Below, piece by piece: positions 12,101 to 27,000 of a DNA stretch of 64,000 nt. The notes under the pieces are model-generated. The model saw only the letters and a program-made list of their open reading frames with translations, was not told the origin of the DNA and searched no databases. This DNA comes from Biscogniauxia marginata. Its lineage: Eukaryota; Ascomycota; Sordariomycetes; Xylariales; Xylariaceae. Position 1 is the stretch's first letter. Every line of letters begins with the position of its first letter. A program made the position numbers and the translations under genes. The stretch lies in NCBI GenBank assembly GCA_022695795.1, contig MU404078.1, positions 372,001-436,000 on the forward strand, given 5' to 3'.

Positions 12101-13519
12101 TCCAGCCAGTCCGTAGGTCTGCTACTGTTAGTAGTTTACCAACTTTCTAAAGGATATTGTCGACACAAAATTAACGACTGATATATTCTGGCCTTTATAT
12201 TGTAACCTCCTACAACTTACAAAATAGGTATAGCCGAATTGCTCCCAGCATGATATCCGGTAATATAAGTAAATCATACTTAACACTGGTATCTTAATCA
12301 ATGCGCCATGGTTTTAATACCTTGGGTGGTCCGTGTTAGCAAATATCGTTATGATATAGTCAGCTCTAAGACATGGTCATATTGTGCATGTCTACGCTAC
12401 TATTTTGCTCCTTCTTTCTTTCACTTTCTTTATTTACATTTTCCACTAGCTAATACCTACCTGGCTTCTAGTCTGTTCGCGGCACGATTACGAACGCATA
12501 AAGGGGGAAGGGAAGTGCTCTTGTTGCAAGCCACACGAGCGTGCGTTACGAATCGTGGCGCATGTATGCACGGACCATGGGTACGGTACGGTACATTGGT
12601 GCAACTAGGTACGGTACCTGTAGGTAAGGTTAGGTACTTCCATGGCATCAAAGCTTGGCATATTCTATCCTGTCCACTCCATCTCTGCTTGAGGTCATCC
12701 CGAGTCAAGTTTAATTTTCTCGATTACCTACTTACCTCCGATACGATCTATGTATCTCTCGGTGAGCATCTGCACTGTGATTTGCTAGACCCTCCAATCA
12801 CATATGTTGCGACCTGATACCAGAATCTATCATCAGTCTCACACTACCTACCTAGCATTAGTAGATACCTATACAAATACTACTATACTTAGACTGATAC
12901 CAAAGGTGAAGACCTAAGGCACTTGTTGACCTAACAGTACCTAGACAGGAATACCTACCTAAGGTGCATGACAGGGCGCCTAACAGCTAAGTACCTCTAC
13001 TAGGTACTTAGCAAGGTACATACTTAACATATTGCGGAACCCCCGATAGCTGCATGCGCTACTACCTAGTACCTACCTAGTAGTAGGTCGGTACGGGCCT
13101 GATACGGATAATCTCCAGGCCGAAAAGTGGATTTTTGACAGGAGCCGAACAGGAACAGGTAGTACCAACTGCTACTGCTGCCACTGCTGCTACTACGGAC
13201 CTTACCTCAAGCTTCTGAGCTTCACGTCTAGAGTGCAAACAATTCCTCTCTTCCCACCCCCGTAAGTCATACCGCGACAACTTTTCCTACCTGCCGATAA
13301 TGCGACCGCTGCTTGTGCCGCGTCTTTGATGACCCGAATCCGTCCTGTATTTGTTCGCCCAATATCATTGCTCTCGTACCTTGCTCCCCCCGAACCCCAT
13401 CCCTTCAATTCTGATTAGAGGAGGAGGGGTCAGTCTTCCACCTTTTCGTCTCGACAAGGACCCAATTGACTAACGGGAACGGGCTTGGAACACAGACTCG
13501 ACAGACTCGATAGACCGCC
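9102..13519. other. Gene desert between secreted-protein gene and Pab2-like gene
   Basis: The first 300 bases hold the promoter and 5' UTR of the minus-strand secreted-protein gene; the last several hundred hold the promoter of the Pab2-like gene. Between them I find no coding region. From about 12,540 to 13,090 there is a dense set of GGTACGGTAC, TAGGTAC and CCTACCTA words. A 169-codon frame at 12308-12817 runs through these repeats and has no protein-like features. Confidence 0.5.
9285..9294 (-). promoter_or_regulatory. TATA box (with CCAAT motif) of the secreted cysteine-rich gene
   Basis: On the minus strand the sequence reads CTATATAAAG, about 185-190 nt before the ATG at 9101. A CCAAT pentamer sits just upstream (9296-9300). 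Strong TATA boxes are typical of highly inducible fungal genes for small secreted proteins. Sequence-based prediction only. Confidence 0.5.
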
Positions 13520-14299
13520 ATGTCCGACACGAACCGTGATCACGATGTTGCAGAGGAGGATCCCCTCGTAGCTGAAGAGGGTAATGACGAGGTGCGCCGT
13601 CCACACTGGTACTATATCTTTTGGAGACCTCGCTCCGCAAGACAAGTCAACGAATTCTTGTCGACTAACGTATACTATCTCCGCAAACAGGAAGAGATCT
13701 CTGCCATGAAGCGACGGGTCGCCGAGATGGAACAAGAAGCGGCCAAACTCCGTGAGATGCATGCCGCCTTGGAGGAAAGAAACCAGGAAGCATCCGATGA
13801 TCGCAGTGATGTCGACAGTCGCAGCATCTTTGTCGGCAACGTCGATTACTCGGTGTCGCCCGAGGAGATCCAGGCGCATTTCCAGAGCTGCGGCTCCATC
13901 AACCGCGTCACCATCTTGCTCGACAAGTTTACAGGCCAGCCAAAGGGGTATGTAGTAGACATGTTGTTGCACTGGGCCTTTCCCCACGCTAGGTTAAGAG
14001 ATTATATGCTGACGCCATACCAACACAGATATGCCTATGTCGAGTTTACCGAGCCGAGCCTTGTCGCGCAAGCCCTCGTCCTAAACGACAGCGTCCTCAA
14101 GGGACGTAACATCAAAGTCACTCCCAAGCGCACCAACATTCCAGGCATGAGTCGGGGTCGGGGTCGAGGCCGTGGTGGATTTGGTGGTGCCGGTGGTGGT
14201 CGCGGAGGCTTCTATGCTGCAAGAGGAGGATACGTGCCTCGGGGCGGCTACCGTGGTGGATATCGCGCAAGAGGTCGGGGCGGTTATACCCCTTACTAA
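13520..14299 (+). CDS. RRM protein, nuclear poly(A)-binding protein Pab2/PABPN1-like
   Basis: Three exons: 13520-13591, 13691-13947 and 14029-14299, giving 199 residues. Order: an acidic N-terminus (1-24); a coiled-coil segment ([19 protein letters not shown]) as in PABPN1 and yeast Pab2; one RRM with RNP2 IFVGNVDY and RNP1 KGYAYVEF; an arginine-glycine-rich tail of RGG and RGGY repeats ending at GGYTPY. The family binds poly(A) in the nucleus and acts in polyadenylation and exosome targeting; RGG arginines are usual methylation sites. Intron 1 (13592-13690, GTGCGC...CTAAC...CAG) and intron 2 (13948-14028, GTATGT...CAG) are 99 and 81 nt, both multiples of three and free of in-frame stops, so the unspliced frame stays open for 259 codons. 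Splicing is supported by restoration of the continuous RNP1 motif. Confidence 0.88.
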   Translation: MSDTNRDHDVAEEDPLVAEEGNDEVRRPHWYYIFWRPRSARQVNEFLSTNVYYLRKQEEISAMKRRVAEMEQEAAKLREMHAALEERNQEASDDRSDVDSRSIFVGNVDYSVSPEEIQAHFQSCGSINRVTILLDKFTGQPKGYVVDMLLHWAFPHARLRDYMLTPYQHRYAYVEFTEPSLVAQALVLNDSVLKGRNIKVTPKRTNIPGMSRGRGRGRGGFGGAGGGRGGFYAARGGYVPRGGYRGGYRARGRGGYTPY

Positions 14300-16769
14300 C
14301 ACCTTGCGAGCCTACTTTCCACATTCTTTACATCAAATTGTTCCTATACTATCAGGATATGTACTAAAACCAAGCATCTTTATGGATGGTTCTCAGGCCT
14401 TGAGCAGTGCCTTTGCCAAGTGGCACAGCAGGCTGCTCGGGGTCACATTGCATTAAGACTTAGCCACATCGCAGCTCGATAGCGATGGCGCAATACGATC
14501 CCCGACACGCAGTACTATACAGGGTCAGTGATGGGCTCATGGAATCGATATATGGTTCACGCTGCATCCAGACCATATGCGTATTCTTTCTTATTATGCC
14601 GCTCGAGGAGGCCAGTACAGTAATAGGCTAAGAAGGAGGCATGTTCGTTCGGCAGGGTATCACAGTGATGGGAGCGAGGCTTTCGACCTTGGGGGGCTGC
14701 ACCGCAATAATGCCCACTTAATACAGGGAGGACAAGCAGACCCGTGACACTGTCAGGTCTGCGCGTGGATTTGGTAGCCTGGTATACAAGCCCTCTCGAC
14801 ATTCTCTCGGTCGATTGACGAAGCTCTCAACGTTATTCGTGGATTCTTTTGGTGCACATCGAACGCTGCCGGCCATAGAGTGACTTGGGTGCTAAGGCTT
14901 GCGTCTCTCTCGGGCCCTGGGAAATAATAAATCAGATAGACGGAAATGATGATTATACAAAAGAAAAGCACATTTGATGGGCAAGGTGGTCCGGTTAGGC
15001 CAGTGAATGCACCAGCCCTGATTGATAGTTCGGCCAAGGTAGGAGCTTCGTATTCCCTACCAGGACTAGAAGAAGCACTGATGATACATGAAATTAGACA
15101 CGGCCGGTTCCATTTAGTCGCCCGTTTCTATTCTTCTTAGAAGCCTCTAGCCGGATGGATATATTTGCAGTTGTTCCAACCCTCTTCACTGTCGATTGCA
15201 ATGCTGCTCCAGATAAGACTCTGGGGAAACGTGATATATGTAAAGGAGGCTTGAAGTATGTAGGTACCTTATTGACTGCTTTCTCTGCTCCAATGCTTAC
15301 CAACGCTAGGTATTGGAACTAACAATGGGCGGGTAGCGGCACAGATCGGCCCTATGAAAAGGCGAGAATGGGAAAGCAATGGGGGGCTGGCGTATCACTC
15401 ACTCTTCTGTCACATCACATAATGTTCTCCCGTCGGTTGTTTTGTCCGTGTGGCTTATAGGAGAGAGATATTTGATACGCGTACCTGAGTACAAAGTAGG
15501 TAGTAGAAGATTACCTATGGGAGGCCCCCTTCAGCAGCCTCACAGCCTCCTTCGTTGACGCGTCGCAACGAACCACGGCGAAGAGACCTCATTCTGCCAT
15601 CATCATGCTGCCGGGCAGCCGGGGTTGTTTTTCTCAAGATGGGAAAGGCAGGTTAGCTGTCAGGTAGCGTAGAACTACCTACCTACCTACCTACACAATG
15701 TAAGACCGTGCCACAATTTAAGGGGGGGGGTCACTATCATGTAACTACCTGTGTAGGTACAATATACACCGTATTAGATATCTAGATGTAGAGAGGGTTT
15801 ACTAAGGGACATGCCTAATATATGGATGAGCTATTTCAAATTCGTATAGTTTACAATAATCCTGGAAAATAGGCCTACATCCATCTCCATCTTGGTTCTC
15901 CATATTGGTGAGAGCTGACGAAATGAAATACCATCCACTAGGTACATGGATAGATAGAAGTTACCTACATACATGAGGTATCTTGGACATAGGACAAAAG
16001 GATGCATACCTAGGTAGTGGAGAGCGGGGCTCCTGCAGGTGGCCGCATCGAACTGTACATAGTGTAATAATGGTTATCCATTAGTCATCAGACGCTGTAC
16101 CTGCTCGGTAACAAGTGAACCTGGGAACCTGAATAAACTACCTACATGGTCCCCACTTAAGGTGCTAGAGTTACCTTCTATGAGGGCCTATTTTAGTGGT
16201 ACGCGTAGGTAGCTTAGGGTAGGTATTACACTTGTACGTACCCGGACGATGGTTCTCTTTTTCTCTGCACAGCCCCAGTAAACTGGAACACACGGAACAC
16301 TGTAAACCTTAGGTACCTTTTACCTTACCTCCCTTGGATTTTTCACTGACGAGTATCGCTACCCACCCACTACCTCGACTTATCTTACTACCTCATATCT
16401 ACATACCTACATACTAGACGTGCCTATACCGACCTGGCCTAAATTGCCTACCTGCCGTACCTAACCTTAAATCTCTTTGCCCATTGCATGATTTTTTATG
16501 TGATCATTCCTGTCGCTGGCGACCCTGACAACTCCAACATACCACCCCGTCCCTAGTCCTGTAGGGAGACGAGAGAAAGAGAGAGAGAAAGAGAGAGATA
16601 CACGGACCGAGGGGAGACCAGAATTCCAGAGTATCCATTAAAACCCTCATTTCTTAATCGCCCACCTCCGTCAAGGCGAGAAAAAAGACAAGAGGGAGCG
16701 TGAGACAGGACAGGCCGGGAGACGGGCTGTGAGGTCTGACCTCATTCGAATGCTGAATCCACCGCCAGC
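14300..16769. other. Intergenic: Pab2-like 3' UTR and rsp5 promoter with TACCTA repeats
   Basis: No gene seen; the open frames are short and motif-free. 15,480-16,460 is rich in TAGGTA/TACCTA words (for example repeated ACCT at 15,676-15,694) and has a run of nine or more G near 15,721. Just before the rsp5-like gene there is a GA-rich purine tract at 16,569-16,599, probably in its promoter or 5' UTR. Confidence 0.5.
16569..16599. repeat. GA-rich microsatellite upstream of the HECT ligase gene
   Basis: An almost pure GAGA/GAAAGA tract about 170 nt before the ATG at 16770. It lies in the promoter or 5' leader. Confidence 0.7.
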
Positions 16770-19697
<2,928 letters not shown>

Positions 19698-22023
19698 AAG
19701 CGCCCTTGTGGTGTATTTTAGGGTTTTTCCCCCCTTTTTCCCGGTTTGGACGTTAAGTGCTTGGAGCGGTACTGTAATTGTTACTGCTGTATATAGATGA
19801 ATGACGACGCTCCTCCTCATGAGCCTAAGAGTACAGCAAATTATGGGGGCGGAAATTCTACAGATTCTGTTTCTATATTTATTCTTGGGTCATGGTCTTC
19901 TCGTCTCTTGTTGTTCTCTTTGCTTGGGTTAACTGATGGTCCATAAAACCCCCCTAAAGGCCATGTATAGGGGGAGGGTGTTGGGGGTGAGGGGCACCTA
20001 ATAATACCTATCTTACCTACCTCTATCTACCTATCATTACCACAGATCCTTGGATGACATGATCATGACGGAAGAGTAGGTTTGCTTACGAGGTAAAGAC
20101 AGCAGGGAAGTAAGTATTGAAGGTGCAACTAGTAAGTATAACACGGTAAGAATGGATGGATAATTATAGGAGTAGAAGACCACTTAATCATATCATAACA
20201 GAGAGATTTGGCCTGAGGAAAGGAGGTGTAAAAACGGATTTCGCAATTCCTCTTCCTTTTTGTTCTTTTTTTCTTCTTTTTTTCTGTCTCGTCACTCTTT
20301 GTCGTTTACATTGCATAATCGATCAAAAGCTTAACTCACAAGACAAAATAAACAGGAACGGGCAGCCCGTTCCCTACATGTATGACGACGGTATTTTTGT
20401 TGGTAAGTGGGGCCCGACAAGGGGACGAGACGGGGAAGGGAAGGGTGGAGAGGAAAGGTTTTAAAGAAAGTAGGTAAAAAAAAAAAATTGTCGTGTGTAA
20501 ATTTATGTAATCGAATATTTTTCATTTCCGATCTGTTTGAAAACATGATGAGGTACTGCTTACTCTTGAAAACCGTCATTATTACATATAAACCGGGCTG
20601 GAGTTAGAAGGGGGAAAAGGGTGGGTTAGTTAAGTGGGTTGGTAGGTAGGTAGGTAGGTAGGGATAGAAGGGAGAAGGAGGGCGTAGATTTAATTGATAC
20701 ACCTTCTCTCTCCCCTTCCGCCCCCGCTTGTTCATGTTTGTTTTGGAATAACCTTTTTTTTGTGAAGGGTCATCGTGAGGTAAGTAAGTTAGGTATAGAT
20801 AGGTAGATGATGTAAGTTGCTATGAAGCATGATGTGAATTTAAGGACCGGGGTTACATGCAAGACAAATAGGACCGGCCCTTCAAGCTACAACGGTGTCG
20901 GATTGATGGAAGTAGAGACTTGTTAAGGGGGTTGGTTATATAAGTGATTACATAGGTAGGTAGTGTGTAGGTATTTAATTAAAATAGAACCCTTAAGAGA
21001 GCATTATATAAATGTATGAGTATAACTCATAATTTGAACACATCAAACAGGGTATCAAGTTAGTCTTTTTACTATCGTTCTCCTCATATTCGAGTGGGTG
21101 GTTAACATGGTAATGCATTGTTGTATTGTACCGTCAACTTTCTCTTCCGTTCTATGTATATACAAGAGGGGGTTCGACTATGTGTGTGTGCCTTCACCTG
21201 CGGTTTGAGTGAAGGCGTAGCCGGGGAGAGAAGAAAAAAAAATTACATACATGCAAAAGCTAGACGCACACGGAGGAAGAAGGGGGGGGAAAGAGGAAAT
21301 GAATAGAAAACACGCCGGCCTCTATATAATGAACCACGCTTATCCACTCCATTTGCTCGTCCGTCCGCCCATCTCGTACACTCGCTGTGAAATGATGTCC
21401 CCTTAACAGAATTTGTTCCAGCGTCAGGCTCGTGTTCCTTTCCTCTTCGGAGAAGGTGCGGGATGGGGGAGAAGGACGACGAAGGGGAGGGAGAATTAGA
21501 AGTAAGAGCAAAGCCGTTGCGAAATAACGAGGTCCTTTGCTCACTCAATCCAATCGATACCCTCCGTTGTTTCCCTCCCTCCCTTCCTTTCCGACGAATC
21601 AGTATGTCTCCCTTTCTAAAGTATCTCTACAAGCAAGACGGGGATGGCTTCAAATTGATGTGTTCAATCCGACGCCTCTGTCCTTGTCTTTAAAAAAAAA
21701 GTGTTTATCGCGTTTCATATGCTCAAAGGAAAAAAAAGATCCCCACAACCTTGCTTAAATGCTTCGATCCCCTGGAGCCGTAGCGAGCAAAAAAAGGGCC
21801 GGCTCGTTGGGGGAAGCGGGCAAACATTCCAGACCGTAATACGTAGGAGTCGTGTAATAAAAGTTGTATGGGTAAAAGTGGTTGTTCCAAGAATCTGGTA
21901 TAATCCAACGAATAAAAAGGGTAGTGTTTTGACTCTGGCCTTGTTTTCCCTTCAAAAAACGTTCATGTAGATGACAGATTGTAGTCTCGCCTTCCAGCAG
22001 CACCTGATCAGCCAAACATATCA
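19698..22023. other. Convergent intergenic region, 3' ends of rsp5 and the AHC1-like gene
   Basis: The two flanking genes converge here, so both 3' UTRs lie in it. No coding region is supported. It contains a GGTAGGTAGG run at 20,641-20,662, short homopolymers (A10 near 20,477), pyrimidine-rich patches and scattered TACCTA words. Confidence 0.5.
20641..20662. repeat. TAGG tetranucleotide repeat
   Basis: About five tandem GTAG units. This is one of many copies of the TAGG/CCTA word family that flanks genes throughout the window. Confidence 0.7.
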
Positions 22024-24006
22024 TCAAGCGGCATCAGGATTGATCGAATGACCCCGCCTGTGCTTTCCATTTCCTTTATCCTTGACAGGGCTCACGAAGG
22101 TGACATGCTTGCTATCATCTTTGCCCAGTCGTACTGTCGTCCCAGCTCCAGCGCCAGCAGAGCCGCGATGGTGCCGAAGGCCGCGAGCATGGTCGTCATC
22201 AATCTCTATCTCGTCGACATCGGAGATAGACTGCGCCCCAATACTATCGTCCACATCTGAGTCCGAGTCGGAATCGGCTACCGAGTCATCGTACTCGCCA
22301 TCGTCGCTAACAAGTGACGGCGCGTTGTTGCTGACAGCGGTATTGGGACTCAATTCCGCACCGTCTAACATGTCCTCATCAAGAGTCACTTCTGGTTCGG
22401 GACCGGAAGTGACTTGCGGGGTTGGTGTTGGGACAGGAGTCGCGTATGGAACAACAGGGTATATACCTTTACTACTAGTAGGGCGCGTTGCGGCGACAAC
22501 CGGCGACATTGTAGCCCTCGCAGGAACGCGTACCCTGCCAGCCGCGAGAGACTGCGCTTGGCCGCTAGTACTGTTGATACTCCGCGGGCCCAATGCGTCA
22601 GCTTCCTCAGGCTCCTCGTCCTCGGGCGAAGAGAACTCGTCCAAGTCTATCTTAGTCTTGGCATCACTAACCAACGCGCCGAGATTGCCGTTAAATCCCC
22701 GACTCTGGAGCAAACGCGAAAGGTACGGGGAGTCGGCCGACGGGGAAAACGTTGAGTTGGGCTTGGTCGGAGGCTGAGCTTTTGATGAGCTTTCGGGGGC
22801 GGTAGGAATTGACGACACGCCAGGTAACCGTCCCCTGCGGTAGAGATCTAAAGATTCCTGTATGCGACGCACGACCGAAAAGCAAGCCTCGGATTCAGAC
22901 ATGGCATTCTCACGCACAAGTGGGTGGACGAGTCCAGAAGGAGGAGTACTTTGGCTAGCAGGTTTCTCCTCCCCTACAATACCACCACCTTCGGCAACTT
23001 CGATAGGGTGGCCACAGTGCACGGCAGCTTCCTCGTGGCTCTTAAAATCCCTCTTGTGAGCTATGCGACAATGGTTGATGAAGCCCTGTGTGCTCGAGAA
23101 GTTCTCACGATGACAATCTATGCAGACAAGTTTCACGGTTTTCCCGTCAGATCGCTTCAGGACGCAGGGTCCATTCTTGTCCTTGGGCGGGGGGTAACCG
23201 CTCGAGAGAGCCTGGAGCTTCTGACCAGCCGTACCCCTTACAGGCCTACCCTTGCCTTGCAGTGCACCTAACTCGGCGAAGCTATTTCTCGTCGATCTAC
23301 CATCCATCGACGTCCGCAACCGCGACGTATCGGCTTGTGCTAGAGCCTCGACGTGCATGCCGTCAAACTTGGGATCTGGTATGAGCCACTTGGCGTAGTG
23401 TCGCGCATACGGACCATCGACGACACCGAACGGCGGCGCCCACTGAGGCAGCTTCTCGCCCGCTCTCGGTTGCAGGGCCGGGCCGGTCCCGTTGGTGATA
23501 TTCAGCATCTGCTCGGGGGTTGGAACATTGACTGGATACGGTATCAGGTGACATCTGCGCAGTTGCTCCAAAGCGACCTGGCACTTGGCAAGTTCCTGAT
23601 TGATTAAACGCAGCTCATCGTGTTTGAGTAAGATCTCGAGACTAAACTGCTGCTCAATAGCCTCCATCGCACGCTCCATATCGGGCTGTTCTAATCTCGG
23701 CAACGACGCACCCCCTTCCTTCACCGGCGACAGTGCCGCCTTCTTGGGCGGTTTTGGGCCATGACCATGCTCACCAGCATCTGTCCTCGGCCGCTTGGTC
23801 GCGGGAGTAGCAGCAGCGGGTTGCGATGCTATCGCAGCGTTGCTCTGCCTCCGTCGCTTGGGAGGCCGAGGTGGCGAAGCGGTGAGCGACGTTGTCGACG
23901 ATATCCAAGGTTGCACAGGTTTGGCGAAGTCAAGCATGGGCTGGTCGACGGGCACTGTCTTATCGCTTCCCCTGGGATCTGAGCTCCAGAATCGGAACAT
24001 GAGCAT
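22024..24006 (-). CDS. AHC1-like C2H2 zinc-finger nuclear protein
   Basis: Intronless 660-residue protein. It carries basic nuclear-localisation-like runs (PPKRRRQ near 48, KRPR near 71), a predicted helical bundle at about 110-155 (LEILLKHDELRLINQELAKC) and a C2H2 finger with C295, C298, H312 and H317 followed by KRDFKSHEEAAVHCGHP. The C-terminal half is low-complexity and ends in a Ser/Asp-rich acidic stretch (about 575-605) and a basic tail. The helical bundle plus finger is the fungal AHC1-like architecture; yeast Ahc1 is a subunit of the ADA histone acetyltransferase complex, so a chromatin or coactivator role is inferred. The start could be the ATG at 24006 or the third codon (24000). 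It faces rsp5 tail to tail and has a long pyrimidine-rich upstream region. An unrelated C2H2 regulator remains possible. Confidence 0.7.
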   Translation of the reverse strand: MLMFRFWSSDPRGSDKTVPVDQPMLDFAKPVQPWISSTTSLTASPPRPPKRRRQSNAAIASQPAAATPATKRPRTDAGEHGHGPKPPKKAALSPVKEGGASLPRLEQPDMERAMEAIEQQFSLEILLKHDELRLINQELAKCQVALEQLRRCHLIPYPVNVPTPEQMLNITNGTGPALQPRAGEKLPQWAPPFGVVDGPYARHYAKWLIPDPKFDGMHVEALAQADTSRLRTSMDGRSTRNSFAELGALQGKGRPVRGTAGQKLQALSSGYPPPKDKNGPCVLKRSDGKTVKLVCIDCHRENFSSTQGFINHCRIAHKRDFKSHEEAAVHCGHPIEVAEGGGIVGEEKPASQSTPPSGLVHPLVRENAMSESEACFSVVRRIQESLDLYRRGRLPGVSSIPTAPESSSKAQPPTKPNSTFSPSADSPYLSRLLQSRGFNGNLGALVSDAKTKIDLDEFSSPEDEEPEEADALGPRSINSTSGQAQSLAAGRVRVPARATMSPVVAATRPTSSKGIYPVVPYATPVPTPTPQVTSGPEPEVTLDEDMLDGAELSPNTAVSNNAPSLVSDDGEYDDSVADSDSDSDVDDSIGAQSISDVDEIEIDDDHARGLRHHRGSAGAGAGTTVRLGKDDSKHVTFVSPVKDKGNGKHRRGHSINPDAA

Positions 24007-27000
24007 ACCCGACCGGGGAAATGAGATGGTCTAAATCGACAGAAGGCGACGGCGAGTGTCGTCGACGAGGAGTGGTTGTCTTTCCGTCTCGCGAACGGGG
24101 TGGCCAGGGGGGGGGGGGGACGGGGAGAGTGCAGGAGACCCAGGCCAGGGTTGATAGGTACAAGGTGAGAGAAGGTTGGACGGGGGGGAGAGAAGCCCGT
24201 GTCAGATGTGCGACGCCAAATGGAAGAGCCAGGCAATTGCCAGGCAAGGCTGACGTAACTTGGGCGGGTGGACTCGCTGAGCTGCAGGTGGTGAGTGTAC
24301 GATCGGGGGGATCGGGACGGTCCAACGAATGCGATCAAGTCCTGCGCCCCTAGACCCGCTTGGCAGCAACAACACGGTCAATCCAGAAGGCGGTGGCAGC
24401 TTCGTACGTGGTTGGGGCGATCCACGAACACAAGAAAAGGCGTAGGTGTGATGTGGCCACCGTCAATTTGTCAAGGGCCAGAGGCCAGAAAAGCCAACCG
24501 GGACTCAGGCTGAGTCAGGCCCAGGTCGGGACAGGTCGGGCAAGAGAGATTGCGCAAACCAGAGGGAGGCCAGAGGGAGGCTAGAGACAGGCCGGACAAT
24601 CACTGTGAGGCAGTGCAGACTGAAGCCGGTAATGCTTGCGCGTAAATTAAATAAAAATAGGTCAGGGTATATTCGATCATTCAGTCCTGGTTGGTTGCGA
24701 CCGGCGACAAGCGACGACGTCCTTTGAGCGCGAATCAATAAACTGTCGGGCTACGAGCGAAAGAGAAGGCAAAAGCATGAGAACCCATCAAAGGTGGCGT
24801 ATTAAAAGATAAGAAGTGCGTGCGCGTATATTCTCTCTGTCTCTCTCTTTCTCTCTTGTTCGGGGGGTTTTTTGTTGCGATCGGGGGACAAATAAATGAG
24901 CGATGCAAAAGAGCCCCAGGCAGGTTTGTAAGAGGGAATGGGGGTGTGTAAGTGAGAGAGAGAAAGAGGGCGCAAAAGGGAGGGCAGAGAAGTTGTTTAG
25001 TGGAGAGAGAAAAAGTTAAATGCGCAAATCGCAAAAGGAATGCGTGAAAGTGTATTAATTAAATGTAAAGGTAATGTAGCAGCAAATGAATCGTCTTTTT
25101 TTCGGTAATATCGTTGCGACGCAGATTGATAATAGATGGGCTGGCTATGTCAAGTGGTAGGTAAAGTTGTAGTTAGCAGGTAGGTGGGTGGATAGGTAGA
25201 CGAGATAGATAGGTAGATAGACGGGTGTGCGCGCCCGGCAGAGGTATGTAGAAAATAAAAATAAAAAAGTTGGAATCGCATGTAATGCTCCAGGTTAAGG
25301 GGTGGTGGTGATTGTCCTCCCGTTTCTCTCTGTTAATGCTGTGAGAGAATGCGTTGAATGGACGAATGAATGCGACAGGGGGCAAGGAAGGGATGCTGGT
25401 CTGTCCTCGGGTGGGAAAAAGTGGGCAACCTGAAAGAGAGAAAGAATGTTCCAAGTTTGGAGGCCTGGGCCACCACCACCTTGGATCCCCGGGGGATTGA
25501 TCCTGTGGGGGGGAGCGATTTGGCAGGGCCACCGGGCCACCGTCCAGAAAGCACACAGGGACATACCAGAAGAGGTGGTGTGAAAGGCCCCAATCCACTC
25601 TAGCGCTGTCAGTAGTGTGTGGTGGCTCGTGTAATAAGAAAAGGAGATGATGCGCCGGTGGGCGGTTGATAAGTGGGCCCAATAAAACTGACTTTTGCCT
25701 AGTCCGACCGCCGCAGCGCCGTCAATGTTTCGTATTGGATAGCCAGCACTATCATGTAGCTGAGAGGTTAAAGCGATTGCGATACTTTCTCGCTAGATAC
25801 CTACCTACCTAAGTGTTTGCCTACTGTAGGCCTAGGCAGACATCTTTGAAGGCTATGCCTATACGCTTCATCTCACTAGAGAAAAATCAGGATCGCGGGA
25901 TGCGACTAATAAAAAGAGTGTGGTTGTAGGATTGGCATTTGGCATGTTGGAGGACGGTATACATACGTGCCTGGGATGTATTGGATGTGTACGGATAGTA
26001 CTTAGACTATACCGGCGAGATACATTACTGGGACACAAGGCAGAGACATCCCTCCACCACCCTTTACAGACACACACTCTCTCTCTCTGATAAGGCTATC
26101 ATCACATACATATCGAAGGTGTGTGTGTGTCTGTGTGTGTGTGCACTCATGTCGCTCGTAGGCAGGCAGAATCATAAATCACTTGATGTAGGTCTAATAA
26201 ACCGTCGACATGCACGGCGCGGTACACCCCAAAAGCGCCATGTAATATGGAGTTCAATACAAGCAATTATTACGACGCGCACTCCTAATATTATTGCCTA
26301 CATGTACTTCATGTTACCCACGTACCTTGGTTAGAGAAGTGTCGAGATAGGCTCGCATACTTACTGTAATGACATATAAGCTGCCTATATATTCATTTTC
26401 GTATCCTCTAGCAGGCTAACGTTAAGTCTACGAAACTGCAAGCGTAACTACATAGGTAGGCTGATAGGCTACGTATGTAGATATCACAGACAGGCCTTGC
26501 CGACATATCCAGACAGATAGAAGCCAGACCAGGCAGATCCGGAACTGGGGTATGTCGAATGACAAGCGCCTTAAGCTAGGCTGAGTCGCCGTAAATGCAG
26601 TTTCAAGCAACCCTCCTACATACTGACCTACATAGAGGTAGAGAGGCACTTATATATGTAGGTAAGAGCACATGCATATGAAAACATGTCGTATTACAGA
26701 CGTAGATATAGGACAAAAATGTAACCCAATGAATACGCAGGCCGGTTTAACCTCAACTACCAAAGACGATCAATCTAGGACTTTCAGGACATGTAGATAG
26801 CCGCTCGAAAATGCTCTACCACAAGTCTTGAAAATGGGTATAAGTCGTTCTCTTTTTAAAGAGGGGTTTTTCTTCTTAAATCGGCATCGTGTCCCGATGT
26901 TGTTTCATTCAAGAATTTACTTGGTAGCAACCACCTGCCATCTATCTCTACCTGCTACCGACGTGTTGATGTATATAGACGTGATAGCTAGTGACCAATA

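Noticed and set aside
12308..12817. 169-codon plus-strand frame
   Set aside because: It runs through GGTACGGTAC and TAGGTAC repeats and shows no protein-like composition or motif.
25173..25682. 169-codon minus-strand frame
   Set aside because: It starts with TTG and is Pro/His low complexity translated from CT-rich promoter DNA.
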